64,000 nt of DNA, taken from the NCBI GenBank assembly GCA_034440635.1, contig JAOTON010000385.1:3068501-3132500 (forward strand), given 5' to 3'. Under the pieces are notes generated by a model, which was given only the letters and a program-made list of their open reading frames with translations, was not told the DNA's origin and ran no database searches. The stretch is from Lepas anatifera (lineage: Eukaryota; Arthropoda; Thecostraca; Lepadidae). Positions 9,801 through 20,789 of this stretch are shown in pieces (position 1 is the first letter of the stretch; every line of letters begins with the position of its first letter). The translations under genes and the position numbers were made by a program.

Positions 9801-12128
9801 AAAACCACCGTCCCCCTGTTCCCGTCACCTGGTATGGGTCGGTGGTGCCGGCCACTGCCTCTCGAACGTCGGCGGCAACCTCCGACCTCTGTCGCAGCGG
9901 CACCCCGACACCGCGCGGCAGGGCCGGCAGCACGGTCAGCACCACCACCAGCTGGACGGAGCGCGCCGTCAGCCGCTGCCGCGACACGGACAGCACGTCC
10001 GGCGGCAGGGCCGCGGCGGCGGAGCGGGTGGAGCGGCGGCCTGCCGGCTCGGCGGCGCCCTCTGCTGCGGTGGGGCACGAGCAGGTGTGTGCGGGAGAGA
10101 CCGGCGATGGCGCAGACGCTGGTGCTGCGGTGGTGTCCTGGGCACGGACTTGTTCCAGCGCATGGCGCAGACACGTCAGCAGCGCCAGGATGGCCGTCGA
10201 GAACCGGAAACTGACGTGAAAAAACAGTGCAGCTGAATTAAATGCTTACCATTTACATACGCATTCAATCATTCTGTTCACTTCTCAAAAGAGAGGCGTT
10301 ACGCTACGCACTCCTACCATATACCAGAAAAATTCATGCTGCCGACCACGTCTTTGACTCATGCCAAAGGGCTATGACCACAAGCTCATCCATGACCTCA
10401 AAATCCAACTCTACACTTATTCTGGTTTTCGCCGCCTCTTCCTTAACGGGTACGGAAGGGAGGAGGGGGGGGGGGCTGTTTCATCCGCCGACTGGACTGG
10501 CACTTCATTGAGAAAGAGTTTCGCGATGGAAACCAGGATGATGCTCATCGCGAGAGCTCGCCATCGATGTTATCTACATGGCATCACATATTATTCAAAG
10601 TCGGGTCGAAGGCTTGATTTTTCCCTCGCTGTCAATATCGCCGCTCTGGTACCGAAATAATTGACCGATTATTCACTGAAATTATTGGCAAATATTCACA
10701 TATAGCACGATAAAACAGTATATGAAGTAATCAGAAGATATTTACGCCTCGATCTATATACTATATACCCTATCTAGGTAATGCGTGAGACCGAATCAAA
10801 TGCCAAAGGAAGCAGGTGGCCGAAAGCCAGCATTATGTACACTGCACAGTTTTAACTTCAATGGGTAGCTCTAGAGGCTGAATTCGAATCCAGCATTAAC
10901 AATTACCTGTTAATACCCGATATTCTGAGCTTTAGCTGTATAAAAACCGAAATATATAGTCCAATTGAAGAAAAAACCCAAAAGATGTCACCAAAGGCCA
11001 ACTAGAGTAAACAAAAAGTTGATGAAGATCACAAGAGGGCACCAAAGATCACAGAAACTAAACTCGGGTTGTAGCGCGCCTTACATCCTAGCTCCTTCTC
11101 TGAGGAAACACAACAACAATCCTAGAAAGTACAGAAATTCTGCCAGCCGTGTTTTTGCGATGTAGAGCGATCATAGTCCGATGCCCGTTGATCCTGACCC
11201 GATTCATTTTCAGAGATACGAAACGAATGCCCCATACGTCATGCAAAGCGGCACGAGCCCCATCCTAGCTGTTTTCAGGCCATACCCGAACAACTTGGAG
11301 GGCAGGGGGATCAATAGCTCCTTCCCAGGGGAAAGCGGCGGTGAAAAACACCTCAAACACTAGAAAACACATCTCAAGATCTCTCCGCACATGCCCTGTT
11401 ACCTCAGCTTGCCTGCAGTCACCGCCCCGACATCGGAGGATGATTGAAAGTCTTCTACGGCTGACAAAAGAAACTGGTTTTCCTCTCTCTTCAGCCACTG
11501 CCAAAATATTTCTAGTCTTCGCTCGACAGCCTCTTGAAAAGAAGGTCTCTCGCCTGAAAAATCGCACACGCTCCTTTGTAATACATCGCTCAGAAGGATT
11601 GGAACACTAGCTGTATCCTCCCAAGGAGTGCTCCAAGATCATTTGCCGCGTCAGTAGTTGGAGATGATCTCTAAAAAACTTACACTAAAGATTTCTGGAG
11701 TATAGAAATGAGGATCCGAGTTCGTAAAGGTATACATGATGTATACATGAATGTATTCATGAAAATCAAAATTGTTGCTCGTCTTTTCGACGTGTTTCGC
11801 AACTTTCGCGAACCCCAGTAGCTCCATGGGGATACAAATGGCTTATTGTTATTTAGAAAGCACGACATCAGGCCCCGCAACCAAGCAGGGCGACAAAATA
11901 TGCGAAAAGTTTACAAGCGATCAGTCGAGAATAAGACATGGCACGTTGCGATTAATTTGAAGCGAAGCAAAAGCACACACAAATTCACTTGGCAAGTCAG
12001 CACTCACTTCTCAAGTCATGAATCTTGCCAAGGCACAAACAGTTCGGCTTACCTTCTTGAAATATCGTAGTTAATTTTTCCAACGCTTCGGCACATTTGT
12101 CAACCATATTACCTTCCGTAATCAACAT
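3643..12128 (-). CDS. TANGO6: TANGO6 (transport and Golgi organisation 6 / RTP1-like), ten coding exons
   Basis: Coding exons, 5' to 3' on the minus strand: 12128-12053, 11460-11403, 10210-9829, 8947-8654, 8272-8123, 7730-6165, 5120-4937, 4469-4318, 4071-3958, 3825-3643. Every junction is AG/GT with matching phase, and the sum is 3159 nt, giving 1052 aa; the human protein is about 1.1 kb-codon sized, so length fits. Matches to family blocks as I know them: LPRGVGVPL (exon 3), a YFSHL...LLQPLL-like block (exon 6), PLLPVRAHAL near residue 810, DSYVYLAAVRGL (exon 7), RASSLSNLAELCRLL (exon 8) and the C-terminal KLEKRITVL. The protein is a helical ARM/HEAT-type solenoid; residues from about 790 correspond to the RTP1 C-terminal homology region. 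In flies TANGO6 loss disturbs Golgi organisation and secretion; yeast Rtp1 is needed for nuclear import of RNA polymerase II. Introns carry a hAT-type MITE and two minisatellites that touch acceptors. Exons 1 and 2 are the least certain. Confidence 0.9.
3958..4071 (-). CDS. TANGO6: TANGO6 exon 9
   Basis: 38 codons in phase 0, acceptor GTGCGGCAG, donor CTGAAG|GTGAGC. Reads IFGCLSALVDTDPAIEVRR then AAVLVVSQLLDGLGADALK, a HEAT repeat typical of the TANGO6 C-terminus. Confidence 0.9.
4318..4469 (-). CDS. TANGO6: TANGO6 exon 8
   Basis: 152 bp, acceptor GTGCGCAG, donor CACGAG|GTGAGA. Reads GELAPRYRAPLLNAFLAG, CRDPDHLLRASSLSNLAEL and CRLLRYALSGVVHE, the most strongly conserved HEAT-like block of the gene. 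Confidence 0.93.
4937..5120 (-). CDS. TANGO6: TANGO6 exon 7
   Basis: 184 bp, ending in phase 1 at donor CTGG|GTAGGT. Reads EKLTDEDSYVYLAAVRGLAC and LKLGEVLLSMVRNL, both strong family blocks. The acceptor GTCAG|GAGAAGC is also the proximal end of an intronic 48-bp tandem array. Confidence 0.9.
5115..5431. repeat. 48-bp minisatellite overlapping the exon 7 acceptor
   Basis: Units begin with CTTCTCCTG at 5115, 5163, 5209 (shortened), 5338 and 5386. The full units are spaced 48 bp apart. On the minus strand each unit carries CACCAG|GAGAAGC, a copy of the exon 7 acceptor plus its first two codons. The array lies mainly in the intron, with an unrelated GC-rich block at 5222-5325. Confidence 0.85.
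5632..5913. mobile_element. hAT-type MITE in a TANGO6 intron
   Basis: Ends are CAGGGGTGTAGCCAGGA (left) and, reversed, CAGGGCCGTAGCCAAGG (right), the usual hAT-like terminal motif. It is flanked by a perfect 8-bp target duplication ATCGTAGA at 5624-5631 and 5914-5921. The 282-bp interior has a GAGCCGCG...CGCGGCTC hairpin near 5819 and no transposase. Confidence 0.9.
6165..7730 (-). CDS. TANGO6: TANGO6 exon 6 (large central exon)
   Basis: 522 codons in phase 0, residues about 321-842. Starts AVAKMLVSPHP after acceptor CCGGCAG and ends LLSVFQ before donor GTGAGG. The N-terminal part has YFSHLASEILSLL. The middle is a variable acidic and proline-rich linker. The end has YDLVDPLLPVRAHALTALTR, the start of the RTP1 C-terminal homology region. 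The open frame continues past 6165 into intron, but the homology stops at the donor. Confidence 0.9.
8123..8272 (-). CDS. TANGO6: TANGO6 exon 5
   Basis: Fifty codons, phase 0. The acceptor GGTTGGCAG lies at the edge of a 30-bp minisatellite. The donor CAG|GTCTGC is non-consensus at +3 and +4. It encodes the PP..W....C...L...RPGG..A..GLL pattern conserved in the family and ends DDVDEARIQ, joining naturally to AVAKMLV of exon 6. Confidence 0.75.
8273..8395. repeat. 30-bp minisatellite abutting the exon 5 acceptor
   Basis: The core ACCCACGCGCCTGCGTCA recurs at 8279, 8309 and 8339, followed by decayed units. On the minus strand each unit ends in a CAG|TC-like acceptor resembling the one used at 8272. 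Confidence 0.8.
8654..8947 (-). CDS. TANGO6: TANGO6 exon 4
   Basis: Acceptor CTTCTGCAG, donor ACCACG|GTAAGA; 98 codons in phase 0 at both ends. Contains ALFALDHLLPLISD, HLGDVIALLLLV and LLLLQRCAVTT, which match the helical repeats preceding the central part of TANGO6. Confidence 0.85.
9829..10210 (-). CDS. TANGO6: TANGO6 exon 3
   Basis: Acceptor CACGTCAG, donor TACCAG|GTGACG. The exon starts FRFSTAILALLTCL, passes through an Ala/Pro/Arg-rich insert, then LPPDVLSVSRQRLTARSVQ and LPALPRGVGVPLRQRSE, a recognisable N-terminal TANGO6 block. Very GC-rich compared with the flanking introns. Confidence 0.85.
11403..11460 (-). CDS. TANGO6: TANGO6 exon 2 (predicted)
   Basis: A 58-bp exon. The acceptor is a T-rich run ending TTTTGTCAG and the donor is GCTGAG|GTAACA. 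It enters in phase 1 and leaves in phase 2, exactly what exons 1 and 3 require. It reads AVEDFQSSSDVGAVTAGKL. Confidence 0.55.
12053..12128 (-). CDS. TANGO6: TANGO6 exon 1 (predicted start)
   Basis: ATG at 12128 opens 25 codons (MLITEGNMVDKC...TTIFQE) plus one base, then a strong donor G|GTAAGC. The helical content and phase 1 end suit exon 2. No homology block identifies it; it is chosen from the signal quality and phase. Confidence 0.6.
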
Positions 12129-12657
12129 TTTGTTACTTCAGCCCTGAAATGAAGCGCGAAACATTGGTTATGTTCACATGAGAAACAAACAAACTTCCCC
12201 TACTGGCACAACGGACCATAGGGGGTTTACTTGCGAAGTGTCGGTGGTTGAATAACCTTGGCTCGGGTGGGGATCTTTTCTTTTTCCTTCCCCTTTGGGA
12301 ATCTAAGAGAGGGCTGGAAAAACGGCGGGCCATGTAATTTAGTCAATGAATTTGGGCTTAAAAAGATAGAGTTTGTATTTTACCATCCTTGTGTTTGTAT
12401 TGTCGCTGAGAGTCGCATAATGCATACAATGGCCATACCATGTCACTTCGGGCCAATTCATTGCACAGAGGTCAGGTCACCCTTTGAATTTGACCTGACA
12501 TGAAAAAAGATAATCCCATTGATACTGAAGACAGGACTGCAATGGTGCCTTAGTAATGTTCTATTTTGTTTTCTCTGGACAATATTCGCAAAAAACATCC
12601 TATAATACTGACACCGGATCGTCCTCAACCTCCATCGACCTGAATGTTGACTTAATC

Positions 12658-12821
12658 CAGTGGCAGATGCAAGGTGGGGGACTAGGGGCTCGACCCCCAG
12701 GTGATCGATCCCCCAAATGTCCGAGTGCCTATAGTTAATGCATAGGCGGAGGCTGATCCGACGTAATGGTTGGGAAGCCCGAGCCCCCCCCCCCCCCAAT
12801 GAAGTCCTGAATCCGCCACTG
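12658..12821. mobile_element. Short hAT-type MITE
   Basis: Left end CAGTGGCAGATGCAAGG and reversed right end CAGTGGCGGATTCAGG form the terminal inverted repeat. Flanking 8-mers ACTTAATC (12650-12657) and ACTTAACC (12822-12829) are a 7/8 target duplication. No coding capacity. Confidence 0.8.
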
Positions 12822-12989
12822 ACTTAACCTAAAGATGATAGCATCGATTTGCCTTTCCAACAGCTTTCAGAAAGCCGTGAAAACAACGTTCTATATTGCC
12901 TATTAGGCGGGACAAATAACGTCTAAATAAGATTTGCGAGGTATTTTAAACTCCAGGTTTATACTAAAATGTGTAAAACTCAGTGACCT

Positions 12990-13170
12990 AGTCATTGGCG
13001 AACGCAGGGGGGGTATTCCGGCCATGAACCCCAATTACTGGAGGGGGCCAAACTATCTTTTGCCCCTAAAGGCTAGATACATTTTTGAAAAAAGGTGTTT
13101 ACACTAGGTCTGTCGAACAAAAAATATTCGCTCCCCCCAATGTCTTGGCTGCGCCCATCTAAACACTGTC
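12990..13170. mobile_element. Decayed hAT-like fragment
   Basis: GGCGAACGCAGGGGGGGT near 13000 and the reversed right side GGGCGCAGCCAAGACATTG near 13142-13160 are opposite-facing G-rich ends like those of the nearby MITE. No target duplication could be assigned. Confidence 0.35.
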
Positions 13171-14816
13171 TGGAGCATCGTAGTTCGTAATGGAAACAGT
13201 GATAGAGAGCGCAAATGTTTTTATTTCGATTTCTTCACCGGTCTCTCAATGCTAAGCTCTATTGTGGGTAACGCTAATCAAACAATTTTCCAGGTTCCCA
13301 TTGTTTCTCAGCCTTGTTTTTGGATAGCCTCCATCGGCAAAGAGTCCGCTTCACTCACTTACGTAGTCGGGAATAACGCAAATGGTTTTAGGGAACAGCT
13401 GGAAAGAAACGGAAACCCTTCGAAATCTTATGAAAACGTAGATTTGTTGACGTTGAGACTTTTGAATGAAGCGATTTTCGAGGGTGGGGTGGGGACGGAG
13501 GGAGGGGGGTGAGGCGTGGGATCGTAGCCCAAGGGGCGTCATTTTTTATAGCATGGCAAGGGGGCGGAAGCAAAGTTTAAGACGGGCACCCAGGTGCAGT
13601 GTGGGGGCCGATCCTCGGTCGAGAAAAGGGGCGCTTACCGTGATTCGCCCTTCTTCACAGAACAGTTCCAACCCATTTCTACCATGACCATATTTACACC
13701 GAGCTGTAACCTTCCCAGCCCAGGAGACAGGGTCATCTTGGTGGGTTTTCATTGGCTCTAGCAACAGAGATGAAGTGACATATCTCATATGGCATATGGC
13801 ATATCTCACCTCATCACATTGTGTTCGCAGACCATAGATTTTCCCACAACAGAAAGATTTTTCATTCAAATAATTTGAGCAAGAGCACCCCAAGAAAGAT
13901 CAGGTGAAGCTCAGATAACGCGAGAAACAAAAATCCGTCAAAATATCGCTAAGTATGTCATGCTCTGTAAGACGTAGAAGCATATATTGTTTCAGCACAA
14001 TGTTTAAACCAGAATATGTAAAAATTGCTGACTTCATAAAAGCTTTTAAAAAGAAGGTAATGGCCAACTCTCAGATAGCCCCAGAGTCGAACGATACGCA
14101 ATGCCCAGAACACCAATAGAAGGAACACCAATGCCCAATGCGTTGGATAACAATACATTTTAATCAACCATTACTACCCTGAGCCCCGATATTCGCTTTG
14201 GAATGCCATAGGTGTGTCATTTTGGGCCTGCGCCGCAGCGACTGTTCCAGTAATACGGTGCCACTAAGTGCCGCCTGTTGGAAGGCGGCTCACTGGCGAC
14301 TATTACGAGCCCCGAAACCACGCACCCAGATCAACAGCCGGACATAACCACCCAGTTAGGCACTTTCGGAAATATTTTGGTCAACCGAAAAAACTTTCGT
14401 TTCCGAAGAGTAGAATCTGGCAGCTCTTTCATTCTCTGACGTGTATCATGTATGCTGCTCTGTCGCGACTATGACACTCAATCCATACATTGGTTCACAC
14501 AATACAGGAGTGGTCACCGACTTCGGTATTCTCTTATTTATCATTTTCGACCGATATCAAGGTCACTTTTGTCTATAGAAAAATATCTCGAGGTGCGAGG
14601 GAACACCTATTTTTCATGAAAACTATCGTGCCCTATCCAAAGTATAAACATACCATTACAAAATTTTCATACGCCATTAGGGCGTCATTTCGACCCATTG
14701 CGAACTCGGTTAAAGCAGTGACCATGGAGCAATAGGGCCATACACATTTCAGCTATCGCGTAAATTGTAATCATTTGAGAAAAACAAGAAAAGTACATTG
14801 GTCACGCTTTAACTTC

Positions 14817-14822
14817 TTTATT
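14817..14822 (-). terminator. Likely poly(A) signal of SLX1
   Basis: AATAAA on the minus strand, about 385 nt past the SLX1 stop codon. It is the first canonical hexamer I found downstream. Confidence 0.45.
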
Positions 14823-15205
14823 CATAATATTTAATGCACCAGTTATGCAAACCAAGGACAACATGTCCAAAAATTGAGACCAGTAGGTTAAAGCGTTTCA
14901 ACTAAACTCTATCATGTTAAGCGTCAATACCGGGCAGTGACCAAGATGGGAGCCAGAGTGAGGCTCCCGCAACACAAGCATTACAAAACTGCAAAAATCC
15001 ACAAAAACATACCTAGACGACATCATCTAAAGATGGCTGGATCGAACGTCGAAAGATTTGACTGTCATTCCTAAGTAAAACGCCCACTACTACAATCAGA
15101 AGACCACTAGGTACATCAGAAGCACAATTACACATTAAAACCTTCAAGAGATGGAGAAAACCTAGACGTTACATCAGTTGCAAACCCGCCTGCCGTCCTC
15201 AGTCC

Positions 15206-15994
15206 TCAGACTTGACTCAGACAGTCCGTCCAGTGTTCGGCGTCGCCACCATCACCTCTGTTGTCCAGGTACTCATAACAACCGTTCCGTTTGCGGATCA
15301 CATCTCCCCACAACAGGTCTACACCACAAGCAGGACAAATGCCTTCCACAGGCAGCAAAGCTGACGACCCGGCCAGAAAAGCGTCTGCTAGACACGCCAG
15401 ATGCGCCACAAGGGTGCACTCCGGACTCAGACATGCGACTGAATCAATAGGCAACAGATCACTTTTGCATACAGTACACAACACCCTCGGCGCTGAGGGG
15501 TCAGTTTCGGAGGAGCTCGGCTTGACCTTGACCGGCTTGACGATGCCCTGAGTAACGGGCATGTGAGGAGGCGGGATTATGTCTCCCGGCAGAGGGCGCT
15601 GGAACTCCGAGCGAAGCCAGCGTACAGTCAGAGGCAGCCGGCGCCAGGGCCCCGTCTGCAGCATCGCAGACAGCACGCGCAGACAAAAGTCGAACTTCTT
15701 CTCGCGCGCTCGTTTGGCCGGCACGTGGCGCAGTCTCACCGATGCCTTCGGGTGCTGCCACGCCCACTCAAAGCGCAGCGCCGAGATGTTGTTGGGAAAG
15801 CCGTGCACGATGAGGGTCATGGCCCAGGGCCCGCGGTTGCTGGTGCGGGCGGCGCCGCCGGCGCTGCGGCCGCCGTTGTGCTGCTTGATGCGCCGGTTCG
15901 GATCGGTCGTATAGCCGATGTAGGTGCGACCTTTGTAACGCTCATTCAGACAGTAGAGCAAATACACGCCATAGAAACTTTCAACCACTTCCAT
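15206..15994 (-). CDS. SLX1: SLX1 structure-specific endonuclease subunit
   Basis: A complete 262-aa reading frame with no intron. The GIY-YIG nuclease domain is at about residues 6-95: GVY at 9-11, YIG at 25-27, the catalytic Arg in RRIKQHN (34-40) and the metal-binding Glu76 in RFEWAWQHP, with the SLX1 hallmark RGPWAMTLIVHGFP at 54-67. A C4HC3 RING/PHD-like zinc domain follows at about 173-223: Cys173, Cys176, Cys188, Cys193, His198, Cys201, Cys220 and Cys223. In the known family SLX1 is the catalytic partner of SLX4 and cuts branched DNA such as Holliday junctions and flaps in the nucleus; the zinc domain contacts SLX4. All key residues are intact, so the gene looks functional. ATG at 15994 is the first in-frame Met and sits just before the nuclease domain. 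The lack of introns could be ancestral or the result of retroposition. Confidence 0.95.
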   Translation of the reverse strand: MEVVESFYGVYLLYCLNERYKGRTYIGYTTDPNRRIKQHNGGRSAGGAARTSNRGPWAMTLIVHGFPNNISALRFEWAWQHPKASVRLRHVPAKRAREKKFDFCLRVLSAMLQTGPWRRLPLTVRWLRSEFQRPLPGDIIPPPHMPVTQGIVKPVKVKPSSSETDPSAPRVLCTVCKSDLLPIDSVACLSPECTLVAHLACLADAFLAGSSALLPVEGICPACGVDLLWGDVIRKRNGCYEYLDNRGDGGDAEHWTDCLSQV

Positions 15995-17212
<1,218 letters not shown>

Positions 17213-18648
17213 CTCACTCACCCTTTCCTTTCAATATGGTTAAAAACTATGATGATGTGTATTTACAAGCATAACAAATCTGCATACAAGCATGATAAGT
17301 TAATGTTTATACTTTAAGCTGCTGCTGCTGGCTTATGATGTGGTTTCAAACAGGAGATTTTACCCAAAAAAATACAATACATACCTAATCATTTTGTGTT
17401 CACTTGATGTAGGGCACTCCTGGCAGACTTGTACTTACCCAGAGGTGATGTGTGACCCCATGAGAGCCCAATCAGGTGCTTACCTGAGTAAAACCAAGAT
17501 ATGACTTCTGTTCAATCCAAGTATAACCTATTTGTCTTGGTCTTCAGCTGTGATCCAATGTAAATCCAGAAATCCTTTGGGTTGCTTTTGATGTAAAATC
17601 AAGATTGTGCTCACATTCCATGTCAGTAAACATTCCTAAGATTTGGCAGGGTTTAAAAAACACAAACACCTTCAGGATCCCTACATCTACATCATCAAAG
17701 CACTTCAGCATAGGGCTAGTTTGGCACATCACTTTTGCACTTTGACTTGACATTTGGCATATGACTATGTTTATTTGCAACACAACATGCAGGATGAATA
17801 CAATCCTAGGATGCAGACAGAAAAGCACAAAGGGCAGCATCCTACAGGGCCAGTTAGGGAAGCTCAAATGGTGGAGGAACCTAGGACCAAGGGAGCTTTC
17901 TCAATCTTGTCATTCTGAGGCTTACCATAAGTGGGACTCAAAGTACCCAGGCACCGACGCCACCACCACCAGAGTTGAAAGGGGGCAACCACACAACAGT
18001 GGGACAAGTCCACCATGAAGCTGTGCACACCAAATTCAGAAAAACAAATGAAGAGAAACACATGCAAGCCATTAGCCAACTGGGTGGGAACACAAGAAAA
18101 TAGTATAGGGGTGATGGCAGCTCATATGCCATTGTGCAGGTACATCAATAATCACAGCTAGGAGGAAGGATATTGTGCTTTTTGCTCTTTATAAAGAATT
18201 ACAAAAATACTGAGCAGGATTAATGACCTGATAATTTTTGCTTTGAATAAACCAGTTTTGCTTACAAAAGCCTGCTTTATTCAATCATGATACAATTATT
18301 GATTCAATAACGATCATGATGGATTTAATCAGAATTGAAGGGAATGTGCAACAGCTGCAAACATGAAGACAGTTTTCCCGTAACCTAGATAGCATATCAA
18401 TATTTCACAAGACAATCAATATTCTAAGAGACTTTATATTGTAATATTTGTACATTCTTAGCATCAAGTGTAAGCTTGTATCATATTAAGGCTTAAAACC
18501 AGCATTACAACACAGAAATGCCGCAGCAACCATACACAGACCTATTTCTGCTAAAAACAACAAACGAATGATGAATGAATGAAAGAGTGTCTCTATAGCT
18601 TTCAATGAGAGTACATCAAACAAGAACACATAATAACCTCCTCAATGG
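17213..18648. other. AT-rich spacer, nothing recognised
   Basis: Short reading frames only, no family resemblance and no clear repeat structure. Confidence 0.5.
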
Positions 18649-19002
18649 CCAGTGTGCAAAGTATGGCATTTTCCACGAGATCTCGTCGGTGCGCAGTGCC
18701 CTTGAAGACAGGACTGAGTGGTGCAAATTTTATCAACCTGGTCCGAATTTGCAAGGTTAGTGACACTTAAACTTAACAAATAATGGCTGAATGGCTATTA
18801 GACACAGGAGGGGGCCTTATAAAAAGTCCTTAACTAACTGACTAATGATTGAGGTAGCATTTCATTGTAGGGGTAGCAATGGGTGCATTTTTTCCTGGTA
18901 TGTGGCAGATTGGTGCGAATTTTTGGAGGCTGGTGGTGCGAGAATTTTAGATAGCTGGTGCGACTCGTCTGGTCTGGCCTGCTGCCATACTTTGCAGACG
19001 AG
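18649..19002. mobile_element. hAT-like MITE, copy 1
   Basis: Left terminal repeat CCAGTGTGCAAAGTATGGCA, right (reversed) CGTCTGCAAAGTATGGCAGC. Flanking 8-mers CTCAATGG (18641-18648) and CTTAATGG (19003-19010) match at 7 of 8. It lies in opposite orientation to the copy at 20431-20789. Confidence 0.8.
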
Positions 19003-19378
19003 CTTAATGGTTCGAGCCAAGACAAACGGCTCTCTCTCTCTCTCTCTTTTTAGGGCCTTGCTCCTACCCAATGTCGCCCTCTCATAAGTAAAGGCCTCTC
19101 ATCTTAAGTTAAGGTATCTTGAATGTCGCCCTCTCATACCGTACCAGGGCAGTTGAATAACCGTACCTTATATAATAAGGTTGAATATATATGAAAGTAA
19201 GTTGGTTGAATAACCGTACCGCACCTTCCTTCACTCACACAATAAGACAAACTTCAAATACATTGAAGTTCCAAAGAGGCTAATGATCAAGAGTAGCCAG
19301 TAGCTAGAAAAGTTTTCTTTGATTAGTGAAGTAAACTACATATTTTCAATTTACACAAATCAACGGTCAACATTTTTT

Positions 19379-19411
19379 GTTAAAGGGACATTGTCGCAAA
19401 AATTTTTATTG
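19379..19411. repeat. Terminal motif starting TTAAAGGGACATTGTCGC
   Basis: This motif recurs inverted at about 27484-27512. The TTAA start suggests the edge of a further TTAA-bounded element, but the opposite end of this copy is not visible. Confidence 0.4.
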
Positions 19412-20422
19412 GCTAGATCAAAAGGTTACAAAAAGTTGTTTCAGAAGTCATATTCTCATTTTTGCAAATTCAGGCTCAAAATGCCTGAAAATCGGCCTCA
19501 AAGTCAACATTTATAGACGACTTTACCGAGTCCTTATGGTAACGATAAAGTGACGTAGACCCGGCTATAGCTATCAATTTATATATGAAAAAATGTCAAA
19601 CATTTCTTTTAAAGCAGTTCAGTAGCTAAAACCTATAACATCAAAAATTGTTCTATAAAAATATATTTCCAAAACGCTTTTGAAAGAGAAATATACGACT
19701 TTAAAGAAATACCATCAACCAATCAGAAGCCCAGTCCTTATAGGATCTGGTCACGTGGGCTTATCTTACATCAATGTGATGTCATTATGGCTGTCAATGA
19801 ACTATCGATATTCCACATTTCAAAAACCGCGGCAAACGCGAAGATATGAATACAGATTCTATAACACTAATTAGCGCTGCGGTCAGGGCCGAATACCCTA
19901 AAGAATATAATTAATAATTGTTCGTTATTCCATGATTGCATTGCAGCTAAAATGATACAATAAAAAGATACGGGTAGCGCGATCCAGAAGAGCCTCCTTT
20001 GAGGCATGAAGAAAGCTTTGGGTGGTTTTTCGGACGAGGAGATTGTCGCCTTTCCGGTCTCGTGGATCAACATATCGTCGGTAATCTGCACGTAGAATAT
20101 TTTGAGCCTTTGATGTGGTCAATTGAGATTTTCTTAGAGGTAAAAATCTATGCGTGAAAAGTTAATGAAACAATTTGAATTTTGGCCATCCATTTTTGCT
20201 GGCCACCAATGCTTATTGAGGTTTTGTGTAGTGAGTGTAGTGAGTTAGTCAAACACTAATCCTATCAAGTATGGGCAATACATTTAATGTTTCTGTTCTG
20301 CATTAATTAGGTTCATGAAGTTGCCAAAAAGCAAATTGTATGGTTAATTGATAACTATTCATTTTGGCCCACTGTTATAGCTGTGGTCTTGTTTCGTCTG
20401 TCAACACCAATCAGCGAGCAGC
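19412..20422. other. AT-rich spacer, nothing recognised
   Basis: It lies between the two inverted MITE copies. No gene or repeat was recognised apart from the terminal motif at 19379. Confidence 0.4.
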
Positions 20423-20430
20423 ATTGAGTC

Positions 20431-20789
20431 CCAGTCTGCAAAGTATGGCAGCAGGCTAGACGAGTCACACCAGCCACCTAAAATCATTGCACTGCCAGAC
20501 ACCAAAAATTCACACCAAACTGCTATATACCATAGAGAAAAATGCACCCTTTCCTACCCACACAATGCAATGCTACCTCTTGTATTAGTTAGTTAAATAC
20601 TTGGTATAAGGTCCCCTCCTGTGTCTTTATAATCATTCAGTCATTATTTGTTTGGTTTTCAGTGTCACCTTCCTTGCACCAGTCTGGGAAATTCACACCA
20701 GGTTGATGAACTTCACACCACTCACTCTTGTCTCCTAGGGCACTCACCCTGATGAGATCTCGTTGAAAATGCCATACTTTGCACACTGG
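20431..20789. mobile_element. hAT-like MITE, copy 2 (inverted)
   Basis: Terminal repeats CCAGTCTGCAAAGTATGGCA and, reversed, CCAGTGTGCAAAGTATGGCA. A perfect 8-bp target duplication ATTGAGTC flanks it (20423-20430 and 20790-20797). 359 bp, no coding capacity. Confidence 0.9.

Larger units (their letters stand above)
12129..14816. other. Intergenic between TANGO6 and SLX1
   Basis: No gene seen. It holds the promoter side of TANGO6 (no TATA box identified), a hAT-type MITE at 12658-12821 and a decayed similar end around 12990-13170. Confidence 0.5.

Noticed and set aside
9767..10174. 135-codon minus-strand frame over TANGO6 exon 3
   Set aside because: It is a shadow frame; the family blocks are in another frame of the same strand.
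10320..10440. Minus-strand frame VPVKEEAAKTRISVE as a TANGO6 exon
   Set aside because: No donor of suitable phase; the 11403-11460 exon fits both neighbours exactly and has better signals.
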